A stretch of DNA of 36,739 nucleotides from Mizugakiibacter sp. (GTDB lineage Bacteria; Pseudomonadota; Gammaproteobacteria; Xanthomonadales; Rhodanobacteraceae). Where the stretch lies: positions 1-36,739 of the forward strand of contig QILI01000081.1 in the NCBI GenBank assembly GCA_003233305.1, given 5' to 3'. Position numbers and translations under genes: made by a program. Below the pieces are notes generated by a model. It did not search any database. It was not told the DNA's origin and saw only the letters and a list, made by a program, of their open reading frames with translations. Below, piece by piece: positions 15,890 through 25,007 of this stretch; within the stretch, counting starts at the first letter, position 1, and every line of letters begins with the position of its first letter.

Positions 15890-17584
15890 ATGTCGTATCA
15901 AGTGCTCGCACGAAAGTGGCGGCCACGTCGGTTTGCTGAGCTGGTCGGTCAGGAGCATGTAGTGCGTGCCTTGATGCATTCACTGGACAGCGGTCGCATG
16001 CATCACGCCTATCTGTTTACGGGGACTCGTGGGGTCGGCAAGACCACGATTGCCCGTATCTTTGCCAAATCTCTGAATTGTGCAAAGGGGGTCAGTGCTG
16101 AACCCTGTGGGGAATGCGCGGTCTGCCGTTCTGTCGACGAGGGTCGTTTTATCGACCTACTCGAGATCGATGCCGCATCCAATACCGGGGTGGATGATGT
16201 GCGCGAGTTGATTGAAAATGCCCAGTATGCCCCGACCAGCGGCCGCTACAAGGTGTACCTTATCGATGAGGTACATATGCTGTCGCGCAGCGCTTTCAAT
16301 GCCCTGTTGAAGATTCTGGAGGAGCCTCCCGAGCACGCCAAGTTTCTTCTGGCCACCACTGACCCACAGAAGTTGCCGATGACGGTGCTGTCACGCTGTT
16401 TACAGTTCAGCCTGAAACGGTTGCAGCCAGAGCAGATCGTAGCGCAAATGCAGCATATTTTGCAGGCTGAACAGATCAAATTCGATGACGAAGCGCTCAT
16501 TGAACTGACGCGTGGGGCGGACGGTTCGCTACGTGATGGACTGTCCCTGCTTGATCAGGCCATTGCCTATGGTAACGGGTCGGTTCTCGCTGAAGATGTA
16601 CGGGCCATGCTGGGTACCATTGCCCGCAGCGAGGTCTTCGGCCTGCTTAAGGCCTTGGCGGAAGGTAACGGCCAGGCCTTGCTGCAGGAAGCCCGGCAGA
16701 TCGAGTCGTTCACCCCGGACTTTGGCGCGGTGTTGGACGATCTGGCTGTGGCCCTGCACCGGATCCAGTTACGACAGCTGGTGCCGGAGTTGGACCAGGA
16801 TGCAGCGGAGGTTGTATCGCTGGCTGATCGTCTCGATGCGGTTGAAGTGCAGATGTATTACCAACTTGCGCTGCGCGGGCGTAACGAGTTGGCTATAGCA
16901 CCTGATGTGACCACTGGTTTTGAGATGGCGCTGCTGCGGATGTTGGCGTTCCGGCCCGATCAAGGTACTACGCACATTGCCGATAAACCGCGAACTTCTG
17001 TGGCCCCAGAAAATATCCACAAGCCCCCGGTAACAACGACCTCTCCCCTTGGGAGTACGGCGACTGAGTCTCCTGTCGTTATTGCGCCGCCGCCTGGCCA
17101 GAAAACACAACCACTTGCTGGAAAAATATCTGTAGCCGGTTCTGAAGTAGCTACTCAGCTATCCGCTCCATCTGCAGTCGGAGTTCATCCAGGATTACCG
17201 GATGACGCTGATGCGTGGGAACGGATCGTCAAGCAGGCTGATTTGTGCGGTGCTGTGGGTCAGTTAGCCCAGCAAGCGGTCTTACGTGGCCGTGAGGGGA
17301 GTACCCTGATCCTCGCGCTGGCTCCAAAACATATGGCACTGGCCATTTCGCCGCTCGATACCCAGCTCGAACAACACTTGAGTAAATTATTTGGTAAGCC
17401 AGTACGGGTACACTGCGTTGCTGAGGACGCCAGTGAAGCCCCTGCCGCCCGTGCCGAACGTGCCAGTCAGATACAACAAAAAGTGGCCGCCGATGCTTTG
17501 CAAAATGATCCGCTGGTTCAGGATATGCAGAAACGGCTTGGCGCCAGCGTGATACCCAAATCTATTCGACCCCTGGAGACTTAA
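15890..17584 (+). CDS. dnaX: DNA polymerase III subunit gamma/tau
   Basis: Clamp-loader ATPase of the replicative polymerase, 564 residues. Walker A is GTRGVGKTT (45-53), zinc cysteines are C64, C73, C76 and C79 (PCGECAVC), the Walker B region is [11 protein letters not shown], then [11 protein letters not shown] and the arginine-finger region [13 protein letters not shown]. From about residue 375 a Pro/Thr/Ser-rich linker leads to a tau-type C-terminal domain ([20 protein letters not shown]). I see no A-AAA-AAG heptamer in frame at the expected place, so a short gamma product by the E. coli frameshift is not supported. ybaB follows after 2 bp. Confidence 0.96.
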   Translation: MSYQVLARKWRPRRFAELVGQEHVVRALMHSLDSGRMHHAYLFTGTRGVGKTTIARIFAKSLNCAKGVSAEPCGECAVCRSVDEGRFIDLLEIDAASNTGVDDVRELIENAQYAPTSGRYKVYLIDEVHMLSRSAFNALLKILEEPPEHAKFLLATTDPQKLPMTVLSRCLQFSLKRLQPEQIVAQMQHILQAEQIKFDDEALIELTRGADGSLRDGLSLLDQAIAYGNGSVLAEDVRAMLGTIARSEVFGLLKALAEGNGQALLQEARQIESFTPDFGAVLDDLAVALHRIQLRQLVPELDQDAAEVVSLADRLDAVEVQMYYQLALRGRNELAIAPDVTTGFEMALLRMLAFRPDQGTTHIADKPRTSVAPENIHKPPVTTTSPLGSTATESPVVIAPPPGQKTQPLAGKISVAGSEVATQLSAPSAVGVHPGLPDDADAWERIVKQADLCGAVGQLAQQAVLRGREGSTLILALAPKHMALAISPLDTQLEQHLSKLFGKPVRVHCVAEDASEAPAARAERASQIQQKVAADALQNDPLVQDMQKRLGASVIPKSIRPLET

Positions 17585-17586
17585 AA

Positions 17587-17910
17587 ATGAAAGCCCAAAT
17601 TGCTCAAATGATGCAACAGGCACAACGCTTGCAGGAGGAAATGAAGCGTGCGCAAGAAGAACTGGCCAACATGGAGGTTACCGGTAGCGCAGGGGGTGAC
17701 ATGGTTAGCGTAGTCATGAGCGGCCGTCACGAAGTCCATCGGGTCAAGATTGACCGCACAGTTTTCGCCGATGATCCTGAGATGGCCGAGGACCTGGTGG
17801 CTGCGGCATTCAATGATGCGGTGAACAAAGTTGCGCAGGCCAGCCAGGAACGCCTTGGTGGGCTGTCCTCGGGTCTGGAACTCCCGCCCGGTATGACATT
17901 ACCTTTCTGA
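17587..17910 (+). CDS. ybaB: YbaB/EbfC nucleoid-associated protein
   Basis: Small DNA-binding dimer of 107 residues that sits between dnaX and recR in most proteobacteria. The Met/Gln-rich start ([19 protein letters not shown]) forms the dimerisation helix. It is followed by the core with [20 protein letters not shown] and ending [13 protein letters not shown], a conserved tail. It begins 2 bp after the dnaX stop with a GGAG site overlapping the dnaX end, so it is co-transcribed. Confidence 0.95.
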   Translation: MKAQIAQMMQQAQRLQEEMKRAQEELANMEVTGSAGGDMVSVVMSGRHEVHRVKIDRTVFADDPEMAEDLVAAAFNDAVNKVAQASQERLGGLSSGLELPPGMTLPF

Positions 17911-17986
17911 ATACGCAGGTTGATATGATCCAGCCCCCTGTTCCGGTGAGTTCGGTTAGACGTGGCGTCGGACTGGTGGAGTGTTC

Positions 17987-18589
17987 ATGAGTGCCGTACC
18001 TAAGTCGCTTGAAGAGCTGCTCGAAGCACTACGTTGTTTGCCGGGGGTCGGTGCCAAGAGTGCCCAGCGGATGGCTTATCATCTACTGGAACGCAATCGT
18101 GACGGAGCCCGGCGATTAGCTATAGCTCTGGGCGCAGCAATGGAGCGGATCGGCAACTGCCGCCGTTGTCGCAATTTTAGTGAGGAGTCGCTGTGTAGCC
18201 TGTGTGCGAACGGAGCACGTGACGAACGCCTACTCTGCATAGTCGAGACGCCCAGTGATCTGGCCATCATCGAGCAGGCGACCGGATACCGGGGACTTTA
18301 TTTTGTCCTGCTCGGACATTTGTCACCACTGGATGGTATGGGCCCGGCCGAACTGGGCTTGGACTTGTTGCAACAAAGACTGGAAGAAGAGGACATCCTG
18401 GAACTTATTATTGCTACCAATCCCACTATCGAGGGTGAGGCGACGGCCCATTACATCGCCGGGTTGGGTCGGGATGCGGGAGTGCGAGCGACCCGCCTGG
18501 CCCATGGTGTGCCGATTGGTGGGGAAATTGAGTTTATCGACCGTAGTACCTTGGCCCATGCCTTTGGTGGGCGACAGTCCATAGACTGA
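17987..18589 (+). CDS. recR: Recombination mediator protein RecR
   Basis: Acts with RecF and RecO to load RecA at single-strand gaps. It has 200 residues from the ATG at 17987, about 6 nt after GGTGGAG; the GTG at 17981 would add two residues and is less well placed. It has an N-terminal helix-hairpin-helix (LRCLPGVGAKSAQRMAYHLL), a four-cysteine zinc finger (CRRCRNFSEESLCSLC), a Toprim domain from LLCIVETPSDLAIIEQ, and the C-terminal LAHGVPIGGEIEFIDRSTL. Confidence 0.96.
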   Translation: MSAVPKSLEELLEALRCLPGVGAKSAQRMAYHLLERNRDGARRLAIALGAAMERIGNCRRCRNFSEESLCSLCANGARDERLLCIVETPSDLAIIEQATGYRGLYFVLLGHLSPLDGMGPAELGLDLLQQRLEEEDILELIIATNPTIEGEATAHYIAGLGRDAGVRATRLAHGVPIGGEIEFIDRSTLAHAFGGRQSID

Positions 18590-18617
18590 ATAGTTTTAAT
18601 TGAATCGAGAGGTCAAC

Positions 18618-18962
18618 ATGAGCGATACCTTGTTTGCCAAGATCATTCGCCGCGAGATTCCCGCCGACATTGTCTATGAAGATGACGACATCCTGGCATT
18701 TCGCGATATTGCTCCCAAGGCTCCGCTACATGTGCTGTTTATCCCCAAGAAGCCGATTCGTAATCTGGATGCGGCAACGGCAGGTGATGTGGAAATTCTG
18801 GGTCGACTGGTGCTGGCCGCTGCGGCGTATGCGCGTCAGGAAGGTTTTGCCGAGCAGGGTTATCGTTGTGTTTTCAATACCAACGCCGATGGCGGACAGA
18901 CCGTATCCCACTTGCATCTGCACCTGCTTGCCGGTCGCTCCCTGCACTGGCCGCCAGGTTGA
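18618..18962 (+). CDS. HIT-family nucleotide hydrolase (HinT-like)
   Basis: Histidine triad protein of 114 residues, likely a purine nucleoside phosphoramidase like HinT. It has an N-terminal DTLFAKIIRREIPADIVYED, a central LHVLFIPKKPI, and the catalytic triad SHLHLHLLAGR close to the C-terminus, ending in LHWPPG as is usual. The ATG at 18618 follows a GAGAGGT site; the TTG at 18600 is an unlikely alternative. It follows recR by 28 bp and is probably the last gene of the dnaX transcript. Confidence 0.93.
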   Translation: MSDTLFAKIIRREIPADIVYEDDDILAFRDIAPKAPLHVLFIPKKPIRNLDAATAGDVEILGRLVLAAAAYARQEGFAEQGYRCVFNTNADGGQTVSHLHLHLLAGRSLHWPPG

Positions 18963-19012
18963 GCGACTATTCCAGAGAGCTACCGGTGCCGATCGCATCA
19001 CGCTGAATATCT

Positions 19013-19154
19013 GGGAACCTCTACAAACCTACTGGGCGAAGCGATTGCGGTGTCGTGTGCTCGTTCACGCCTCACCGATCTACTTGGTATGTCGCGTTAC
19101 TCACTCCCCGACTCTTGGTACTCAGTCCGCTCATGCCGGTCTGTAGAGGTTTTC
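19013..19154. mobile_element. 142-bp MITE-like element with terminal inverted repeats and 4-bp target duplication
   Basis: GGGAACCTCTACA at 19013-19025 is matched in inverted orientation by TGTAGAGGTTTTC at 19142-19154 (11 of 13 bases, the inner ten perfect). Directly outside lie identical ATCT tetranucleotides at 19009-19012 and 19155-19158, as expected of a target-site duplication. The 116-bp interior has no coding capacity. It occupies the gap between the convergent HIT and slp genes. The terminal sequence looks like that of IS5/IS4-type elements, but I cannot name a parent element. Confidence 0.65.
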
Positions 19155-19171
19155 ATCTGTATCAGGCAGCT

Positions 19172-19768
19172 TTATTTCTTGGTCGGCGAGGATGGTTTGG
19201 CGTGGGGCACAAAGTACACCGGAGCGGCCCAGTACGAGCCATACCACCATGGGGAGAAATACGGACCCCAGCCCCAGTAGGGGTTGTAGCCATTCCAGCC
19301 CCAGCGGTTATTCATGCGCCGATAGCGCGGACGGGGTGGCCATAGATATACAGTTGCCGCCTCAATCCGTGGATAGGGATATTCATAGCGGCCTACTTCT
19401 TGGGTAACGACGCCATGCAAGATACCGGTTACGGTAAGGTCACGGCCCTTGGCATAGACTTCGGGATCGAAGAAACCGGTCTTGCAGGCGATAAAACGGC
19501 CGATCGAATCACCGCGCTGGGCGGGACGGGCATTGCTCTTGTCGAGGGGCTTGCCCAGCACATAAAAACAGGTATCACCCTGGGCAGGGTGGGTACGAAT
19601 GATCTGTCCACCCCAGCGTACCTGGGTGCCAGACGCGCTGCCGGCACTGGCCTGTTGCGGAGTAATGGCAGAGAACTGCCCAGTGAGGTTTTTTGGAATC
19701 GTTACGCAGGCACTCAAGCCGACAAGTCCTGCAGCGATCAGCAAGGGTCGAAAAATAGGGATATTCAT
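19172..19768 (-). CDS. slp: Slp-family outer membrane lipoprotein
   Basis: Outer membrane lipoprotein of the Slp (starvation-inducible) family; exact role unknown. It has 198 residues from the ATG at 19768, which follows a good GGAGG site. The lipobox is GLSAC (Cys20). Core segments QVRWGGQIIRTHPAQGDTCF, GRFIACKTGFFDPEVYAKGR and GILHGVVTQEVGRYEYPYP match the family. The C-terminal 50 residues are very rich in Trp, Tyr, Pro and Gly (WGWNGYNPYWGWGPY), an extension beyond the usual domain. It lies 46 bp after tgpA and may share its transcript. Confidence 0.88.
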   Translation of the reverse strand: MNIPIFRPLLIAAGLVGLSACVTIPKNLTGQFSAITPQQASAGSASGTQVRWGGQIIRTHPAQGDTCFYVLGKPLDKSNARPAQRGDSIGRFIACKTGFFDPEVYAKGRDLTVTGILHGVVTQEVGRYEYPYPRIEAATVYLWPPRPRYRRMNNRWGWNGYNPYWGWGPYFSPWWYGSYWAAPVYFVPHAKPSSPTKK

Positions 19769-19814
19769 GGTTGCCTCCGACACCCGAAAATCTCGGGATA
19801 TGATGCCTGCTTCT

Positions 19815-21782
19815 CTATTCGACCACAGAACCGGGCCGAAATTGCCGAGCATCGTGTTGCCAGTTACGAATCGCTAAGGAAGAAGGTGCCTGGATGCTGG
19901 CATAACGCAGTTTTTGGTACCGCTTCGACAGTTGCTGCAAGTGTTGTGCCTCAGTTGGATTGAGGTGGTCGGCGACACGGTCCAGGAAGGCGGCGGGATC
20001 TTCGGCGCTGTTTCGCTCGAAGCCCAAACGGCGCAGACGTCGGGCCAGTTGGCGGTAGGCACGACTGAGCCGGTCTCCCTCGGCCGTTTCGTACAGACTC
20101 CACCAGAGTCCCAATCCAAACAGTACAGCAATGCTGGCGCCTAGCGATGTGGCCACACTGAGCCAGTTACCGGGATCGACGCCAAAGCTTGTCAACAGGC
20201 TCTTTTGACGCAAGGCGTTGAAGCCAATCACCGCTTGATCCCATGCCCTGTTGACGATATCAATGCGGCTACGCAGATCACGCAGCCAAGGTACCTGATA
20301 CCAGGCATCACTACCGGCGTTGGCTATTCCGGCACCGAGACTGATGCGCTGCGGCTGTACCGCAGCGGTCGGGTCGACACGAATCCAGCCATGTCCGGAG
20401 ATCCATACTTCGGACCAGGTGTGGGCATCGGATTGTCGCACCAGGAGGTACCGGCCAAGGCGGTTGTAAAAACCACCCTGATAGCCGCCTACGATACGTG
20501 CGGGGATTCCCGCAGCCCGCATCAGGAAGGTGAATGAAGAGGCATAATGTTCGCAGAAGCCGGCACGGGTATCGAACAGGAAATCATCGACCGTGTTGCG
20601 ACCCAACGGGGGCGGCAGCAGGGTGTAACGGAATCCGCCATCGTGATACAACCGCAGGGCATCCTGCACGATGGCCCACGACCGTTGACCGGCCGCTTGG
20701 CGCCAGCTTTCGGCCAGTGCTCGGGCCCGTGGGTCAAAACCGGCAGGCAGTTGCAGATAGATGCGGGTTTCCCGGCGGGAGAGATGGGTGCCCAGCCGAT
20801 ATTCAGGGCTTGAGCTCAGCCGATAGTGGAACAGTGAGCCCACAATTTTCGGTCGCCACAGGGTTCGCGAGAAGCTGAATCGGGTTTCTGGTGCCGGCTT
20901 CAGGGGCATATCAAGAGCTGGCAGAAGGTGCTGTCGGGTGGGCATCAGAGTAATCTGGTAACCCAATACCGGGCCCTGGATGATGAGCTTCTGGGCCTTG
21001 GGTCGACGGGTGATGTGGACAGAATTAGGCCGGGCGGCGTACCAGGTCCGGCCATCGAAATACCCCATGGTCACGGCACGGAAATAGCGCTGCGCCCGGG
21101 GTGGTACCGGGCCATCGAAACTTACCCGAAAGGCTGGGCTGTCATCGACCAGCAATGTCGCGATGTTGCCAGGGGTCATGGTATCGCTGATACCGGTACG
21201 TGCCGTGTCTGCGCCGGGGGCCCCCCATAATGGACTCGACAGACGCGGGATCAGTACAAAGGCGAGCAGGGCGAAGGGTATCGAGGCGAGTAACAACCAT
21301 GCAGGCGTCAGCAGGGATTGTCGCAACGCTATATCGGTTGAACCCGCTTGCAGGGCAACCAGGGTGGCCAGGGCCGGCAGCAGTGCCAGAACCACCATGA
21401 TGGTTAGCCAGAGCTGTTGTCCGAACAGTAACGCACTCATCAGGGTAAATGCGGCAAACACAATAGCGGCTCGAACGTCACGGGCCCGTTCGGTCTCCAG
21501 CAGTTTTAACACCAACAGACCACAGGCGAGTGCGCTACCCGGTAGCCGTCCGAATAAATTTCCGTAGTAGCCAATCACCAGCAGTGGCAGCAGCAGTAAG
21601 AGAGCCAGTTTCAATAGCCTGGGGAAGGACTGGTGGTGACGAAAGCCATGCCAGCGTAGACCAAGCAGCGCTAATAGTGGCAGGGTCAGCCACCAGCGCA
21701 GGTGCGGGGCATGCAGCAAGACGGTAAGTCCCACTGTGAGGCTGAGCAGATCGAAAACCCGTTGGCTTGGCCGATCATTCAT
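19815..21782 (-). CDS. tgpA: TgpA-type membrane transglutaminase-like protein
   Basis: Inner-membrane protein of 655 residues with a periplasmic transglutaminase-like domain. It starts at 21782, where the ATG overlaps the DUF58 stop; the longer frame to 21872 lies inside that gene. About five membrane helices span residues 10-180. The transglutaminase core (about 365-475) carries Cys410 (AGFCEHYASSF), His454 (SDAHTWSEVW) and Asp470 (WIRVDPT), the complete catalytic triad. One further helix (about 545-565) precedes a C-terminal cytoplasmic DUF4129-like tail. With moxR and DUF58 it forms a conserved module of unknown substrate. Confidence 0.9.
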   Translation of the reverse strand: MNDRPSQRVFDLLSLTVGLTVLLHAPHLRWWLTLPLLALLGLRWHGFRHHQSFPRLLKLALLLLLPLLVIGYYGNLFGRLPGSALACGLLVLKLLETERARDVRAAIVFAAFTLMSALLFGQQLWLTIMVVLALLPALATLVALQAGSTDIALRQSLLTPAWLLLASIPFALLAFVLIPRLSSPLWGAPGADTARTGISDTMTPGNIATLLVDDSPAFRVSFDGPVPPRAQRYFRAVTMGYFDGRTWYAARPNSVHITRRPKAQKLIIQGPVLGYQITLMPTRQHLLPALDMPLKPAPETRFSFSRTLWRPKIVGSLFHYRLSSSPEYRLGTHLSRRETRIYLQLPAGFDPRARALAESWRQAAGQRSWAIVQDALRLYHDGGFRYTLLPPPLGRNTVDDFLFDTRAGFCEHYASSFTFLMRAAGIPARIVGGYQGGFYNRLGRYLLVRQSDAHTWSEVWISGHGWIRVDPTAAVQPQRISLGAGIANAGSDAWYQVPWLRDLRSRIDIVNRAWDQAVIGFNALRQKSLLTSFGVDPGNWLSVATSLGASIAVLFGLGLWWSLYETAEGDRLSRAYRQLARRLRRLGFERNSAEDPAAFLDRVADHLNPTEAQHLQQLSKRYQKLRYASIQAPSSLAIRNWQHDARQFRPGSVVE

Positions 21783-22762
21783 GGCAGCAAGGCCAAGGCT
21801 TGAAGACAGGCGTGAAGATGGGCTGGGCCCTGGTCGGGGCCGAGGGTCTGCTCGGGCAGGCGCAGTTCCCATTGCCGGCCGGCGACATCGGCCTCACGCA
21901 CCCAGCGGGTCAGGCGCATGATACGCATTTCCTTATCCAGACCATGGATGGCATGCCAGTCCAGACGCCAGGGTTGCTTCTCGTCACGTGAAAGCAGCAA
22001 GCGCACTACGGGTTGTTCGCGTTTGGCACTCGATTTCCAGGCGATACGCCGGGGCGGATCACCCGGGCGGTAGTCACGCAAGCCAGCGAAATCATCGTCT
22101 TCATCCAGCGGTTTCTGGGCGTTGTCGGCCTCGTCCGTTATGGGGTCTGGGTCCGGCCCGGCCCGCTCCGCGCAGGGGTAGACCAGTACCTGTGCTGCAG
22201 GGTGCACCCAGCTCCAAGCCCGGAACAGGCCGAAGGGCCAGCGAGTTTCGATGTTCAATGCAGGGATATCCAGCCACCCCCTGCGCTCAGTGGGTAGCGC
22301 ATATTTGATATCGTCATGGGCTTCGGGAAGCACCGAGAAATTCTGTGTCAAACCTGGTACCGAACGCACTGACAGGCCGATTCGGGCCCGTCCCGAACCT
22401 TGCAGATGCAGGCCCAGGACAATGTGTTGTCCGGCCTCCACCGGCTGGGTACGGATCGATAGCAGCCGCAAGCCTTTGAGATTACGAAAGGCGCCGTACA
22501 TACTTTGTGCCGTGGTGGCGCCGAGCAGAGTAGTTAGAAGCAATGCTGCATTGTTGTTGTAGTTCAGGGCGCCGATGAGCATGACCAGCAGGATTACTGC
22601 AAACACCAGGCCGAAACCGGTTGGCAGGATATAGATGCGGCGACGATCCAGGGTGACAGGCAAAGGCTCGCTCTGCCGGCGCAGCAGCAGCGATGGGTGG
22701 TGTTTCAGCAGTCTACGCAACCCGTTTGCCGGAGTCAGGCTGCGGAGCGCGGAGCCGATCAT
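21779..22762 (-). CDS. DUF58 domain-containing membrane protein
   Basis: Protein of 327 residues with two N-terminal membrane helices (about 45-90) and a DUF58 domain whose hallmark GLRDYRPGDPPRRIAWKSSA is intact. DUF58 proteins resemble von Willebrand A domains and accompany MoxR ATPases. Both ends overlap neighbours: the start overlaps the moxR stop and the stop overlaps the tgpA start. Function in this module is not established. Confidence 0.88.
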   Translation of the reverse strand: MIGSALRSLTPANGLRRLLKHHPSLLLRRQSEPLPVTLDRRRIYILPTGFGLVFAVILLVMLIGALNYNNNAALLLTTLLGATTAQSMYGAFRNLKGLRLLSIRTQPVEAGQHIVLGLHLQGSGRARIGLSVRSVPGLTQNFSVLPEAHDDIKYALPTERRGWLDIPALNIETRWPFGLFRAWSWVHPAAQVLVYPCAERAGPDPDPITDEADNAQKPLDEDDDFAGLRDYRPGDPPRRIAWKSSAKREQPVVRLLLSRDEKQPWRLDWHAIHGLDKEMRIMRLTRWVREADVAGRQWELRLPEQTLGPDQGPAHLHACLQALALLP

Positions 22763-23703
22763 TCGCGTATGGGTACTTCAGCCAGGATAGCGCTGGCCAA
22801 GGCTTCCCCGTTGGTTCTGCGTGCCACCACGAGACGATGTGCGGTGACTGCGACGAACACGGCCTGCACATCTTCGGGAATGACGAAACGGCGATTTCCC
22901 AGCATTGCCCAGGCTCGTGCTGCTCCGAGTAGGGCTAGACCCGCTCGGGGTGATAAGCCTACCTGGATATCAGGATGTTGACGGGTAGCTCGCAGCAGGT
23001 CCTGCAGATAGTCGAGTAGCGTGGTATTAGCCAGAATGGTGTGGCACTGACGACGCAGTTCTATGATTTGCTGCGGATCGAGCAGGGGTTCCAACCTGCT
23101 TAGCAGGTGATGGCGGTCTTCACCCTGAAGCAAGGTTCGTTCGGCCTTGGGACTGGGGTAACCCAGGACGATGCGCATCAGAAAACGGTCGAGTTGAGAG
23201 TTGGGTAATGGAAAGGTGCCCACCTGATCCAGAGGGTTTTGGGTGGCGATAACTATGAAAGTCTCGGGTAGGGGCCGGGTTTCGCCGTCGATGCTGACCT
23301 GACCTTCAGCCATGGCTTCCAGTAGAGCACTTTGTACTTTGGGAGTGCCACGGTTGATTTCATCAGCCAGTAGCAACTCGGTAAAAAGTGGTCCGGGATG
23401 AAAGCGAAAATCGTTGCGTTCGCGCTCGTAAACGCTTACCCCGATGATGTCGCTGGGCATCAGATCACTGGTAAATTGCACGCGCTGGAAGTGCAGCCCG
23501 GTACTGGCTGCAAGGGCGTGAGCCAGGGTCGTTTTGCCCACCCCGGGCAGGTCTTCCAGCAACAGGTGACCACCGGCCAGCAGGCAGGTGTAGGCCAGGC
23601 GCACCTGGTGTGCTTTACCCAGCAGAATGGAATTGACCTGGGCAATCGCTTGCGCTAGCTGGGTGTGGGGGTTGTCAGGAGTATTTGCAACAACTTTCGA
23701 CAT
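22759..23703 (-). CDS. MoxR-family AAA+ ATPase
   Basis: Chaperone-type AAA+ ATPase of 314 residues. Walker A is DLPGVGKTTLAHALA, Walker B LLLADEINRGTPKVQSALLE, sensor 1 VIATQNPLDQVGTFPLPNSQ and sensor 2 LSPRAGLALLGAARAWAML. It leads the moxR-DUF58-tgpA operon, in which MoxR is thought to help mature or activate the partner proteins. The 162 bp between it and maf contain an imperfect inverted repeat (AGTCCG at 23823-23828 and CGGACT at 23846-23851) but no clear promoter that I can defend. Confidence 0.93.
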   Translation of the reverse strand: MSKVVANTPDNPHTQLAQAIAQVNSILLGKAHQVRLAYTCLLAGGHLLLEDLPGVGKTTLAHALAASTGLHFQRVQFTSDLMPSDIIGVSVYERERNDFRFHPGPLFTELLLADEINRGTPKVQSALLEAMAEGQVSIDGETRPLPETFIVIATQNPLDQVGTFPLPNSQLDRFLMRIVLGYPSPKAERTLLQGEDRHHLLSRLEPLLDPQQIIELRRQCHTILANTTLLDYLQDLLRATRQHPDIQVGLSPRAGLALLGAARAWAMLGNRRFVIPEDVQAVFVAVTAHRLVVARRTNGEALASAILAEVPIRE

Positions 23704-23865
23704 GGTAAAACCTGGTCAGTGATACGCTTCGAGGCTCGCTGGCACGACGCTTCGCAATAGTTTACGGAACAAAGCTAACGCCTGGGACGACTCGCGTCAC
23801 GCTGTTGCCAACTTGCGCCCATAGTCCGGCTGTCCAGGAGCTTGTCGGACTTGGCACGCGGGGGG

Positions 23866-24450
23866 TTAGGGAATGGGGATACCGGCTTCGCGCAGTGCAG
23901 CGGCTACGGCGATCAGCGGCAGACCCAGCAGGGCACTGGGATCCAGGCTTTCAATCCGCTCGAACAAGGCAATGCCAAGTCCTTCACATTTGAAACTTCC
24001 TGCACAATCGTAAGGTCGTTCACGATCCAGATAGCGATGGATTTCCGCTTTTCCGAGATGACGGAAATACACCTGGGTCAGGTCGGTACCACACCACTGG
24101 CGGTTGTTGTGGCTATCCAGCAGGCTCCAGGCAGTCTGAAATGTCACCGTGCGGCTGCTGGCCCAGGCCAGTTGCTCAAAAGCCCGGGTCGCGTCACCGG
24201 GTTTGTCCAGGATCCGACCGGCACAGCTGGCCACCTGATCTGAACCGATGACCAGTGCATCATGGTGCTGTCGAGCCACCGCTGTTGCCTTGGCCGTAGC
24301 CAGGCGTTGGGCGAGTTGTGCTGGTGTTTCATTGGCTAGTGAGGACTCATCCACAGCCGGGGCACGCTGTTCAAATTGCGGCAGGATGCGTCGTAACAGC
24401 TCGGCGCGGTATTGTGAGGTGGAGGCTAGAATAACTTGAGGTCGGTTCAT
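23866..24450 (-). CDS. yceF: Maf-family nucleotide pyrophosphatase, YceF type
   Basis: Cytoplasmic pyrophosphatase acting on modified nucleotides; the YceF subgroup prefers 7-methyl-GTP. It has 194 residues: N-terminal ILASTSQYRAELLRRI, catalytic-base region VIGSDQVASCAGRILDKPGD, and the subgroup-type segments YDCAGSFKCEGLGIALFERI and DPSALLGLPLIAV. The ATG at 24450 overlaps the stop of the upstream unknown gene in an ATGA, so the two are translated together. In E. coli yceF lies next to yceD-rpmF, and the same neighbourhood is kept here in divergent orientation. Confidence 0.93.
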   Translation of the reverse strand: MNRPQVILASTSQYRAELLRRILPQFEQRAPAVDESSLANETPAQLAQRLATAKATAVARQHHDALVIGSDQVASCAGRILDKPGDATRAFEQLAWASSRTVTFQTAWSLLDSHNNRQWCGTDLTQVYFRHLGKAEIHRYLDRERPYDCAGSFKCEGLGIALFERIESLDPSALLGLPLIAVAAALREAGIPIP

Positions 24451-25007
24451 GAATGGAGTTGCAGTTTTTTGCTGAGTTTAGATTCGGCAGTGCGTACGTC
24501 ATTCTGCGCAGTAGCCAGCTGCAACATCTGCTGTTTGAGAACCGACTGACTGGCCTGGAGCTTGTTTAGGGCTGTGCGCAGTTCCGGCATGGATACATTA
24601 GGAGCCTGATCACGTAGCCAGAACCGGAATTCCAACATTTTGTGCAGTGCCACTTTGAACGTAGGGGTGACATCTGCAGGTAATCCAGAGAAATCGATGG
24701 CGGAATCGTCCAGGGTGGTCTCGGCCACTCGCAGGCGCTTGTGTAGGGCGCGCAACGTTACCTCCTGGCTATCGGCAGCCTGGTGTAGGGCAATCAGTAG
24801 GCGGGCCCGAGCTTGTTGGCGCAACCGCTGCCCTAGCCAGATAGCCAAAGCAAGCAATGCAGCCAGAGCCACGAGAAAATAGATCAAAGGTAATTCAAAC
24901 CATTGTGTACCCAGGTTGAGTACGAGTTTGCCGCAGGTGCAGTGAGGAGTAAATGCCTTACGGAAAAGATAGAAAAAGTTGACTCGGCTTAAGGGCGCAT
25001 CTAACAT
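24447..25007 (-). CDS. Hypothetical membrane protein with coiled coil, start uncertain
   Basis: No family recognised. The frame of up to 186 residues contains one membrane helix (about 39-59, LPLIYFLVALAALLALAIWL), then a basic stretch and a long helical region (AALHKRLRV-like heptads and NKLQASQSVLKQQMLQL), ending Lys-rich. It is translationally coupled to maf. The ATG at 25007 has a poor ribosome-binding site and lies only 9 bp from the divergent yceD start, inside the yceD promoter, so the real start may be a non-ATG codon further in, near the membrane helix. The C-terminal two thirds look like real protein. Confidence 0.6.
   Translation of the reverse strand: MLDAPLSRVNFFYLFRKAFTPHCTCGKLVLNLGTQWFELPLIYFLVALAALLALAIWLGQRLRQQARARLLIALHQAADSQEVTLRALHKRLRVAETTLDDSAIDFSGLPADVTPTFKVALHKMLEFRFWLRDQAPNVSMPELRTALNKLQASQSVLKQQMLQLATAQNDVRTAESKLSKKLQLHS
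24979..25007 (+). promoter_or_regulatory. Near-consensus sigma70 promoter driving yceD-rpmF-fab
   Basis: TTGACT (24979-24984), a 17-bp spacer, and TAACAT (25002-25007). Each box is one or two bases from consensus with ideal spacing. The predicted start of transcription, near 25013-25015, is only a few bases before the yceD ATG at 25017, leaving no room for a Shine-Dalgarno sequence. The -10 box overlaps the putative start codon of the divergent gene. Confidence 0.65.

Noticed and set aside
17460..17500. dnaX programmed frameshift site (CAACAAAAAGTGG)
   Set aside because: The run is CAA-AAA-GTG in frame, not the A-AAA-AAG heptamer, and lies too close to the C-terminus to give a gamma-like product.
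18634..19146. 170-residue frame overlapping the HIT gene and the MITE-like element
   Set aside because: Shadow of the HIT gene in another frame; Cys/Arg/Trp-rich composition and no domain.
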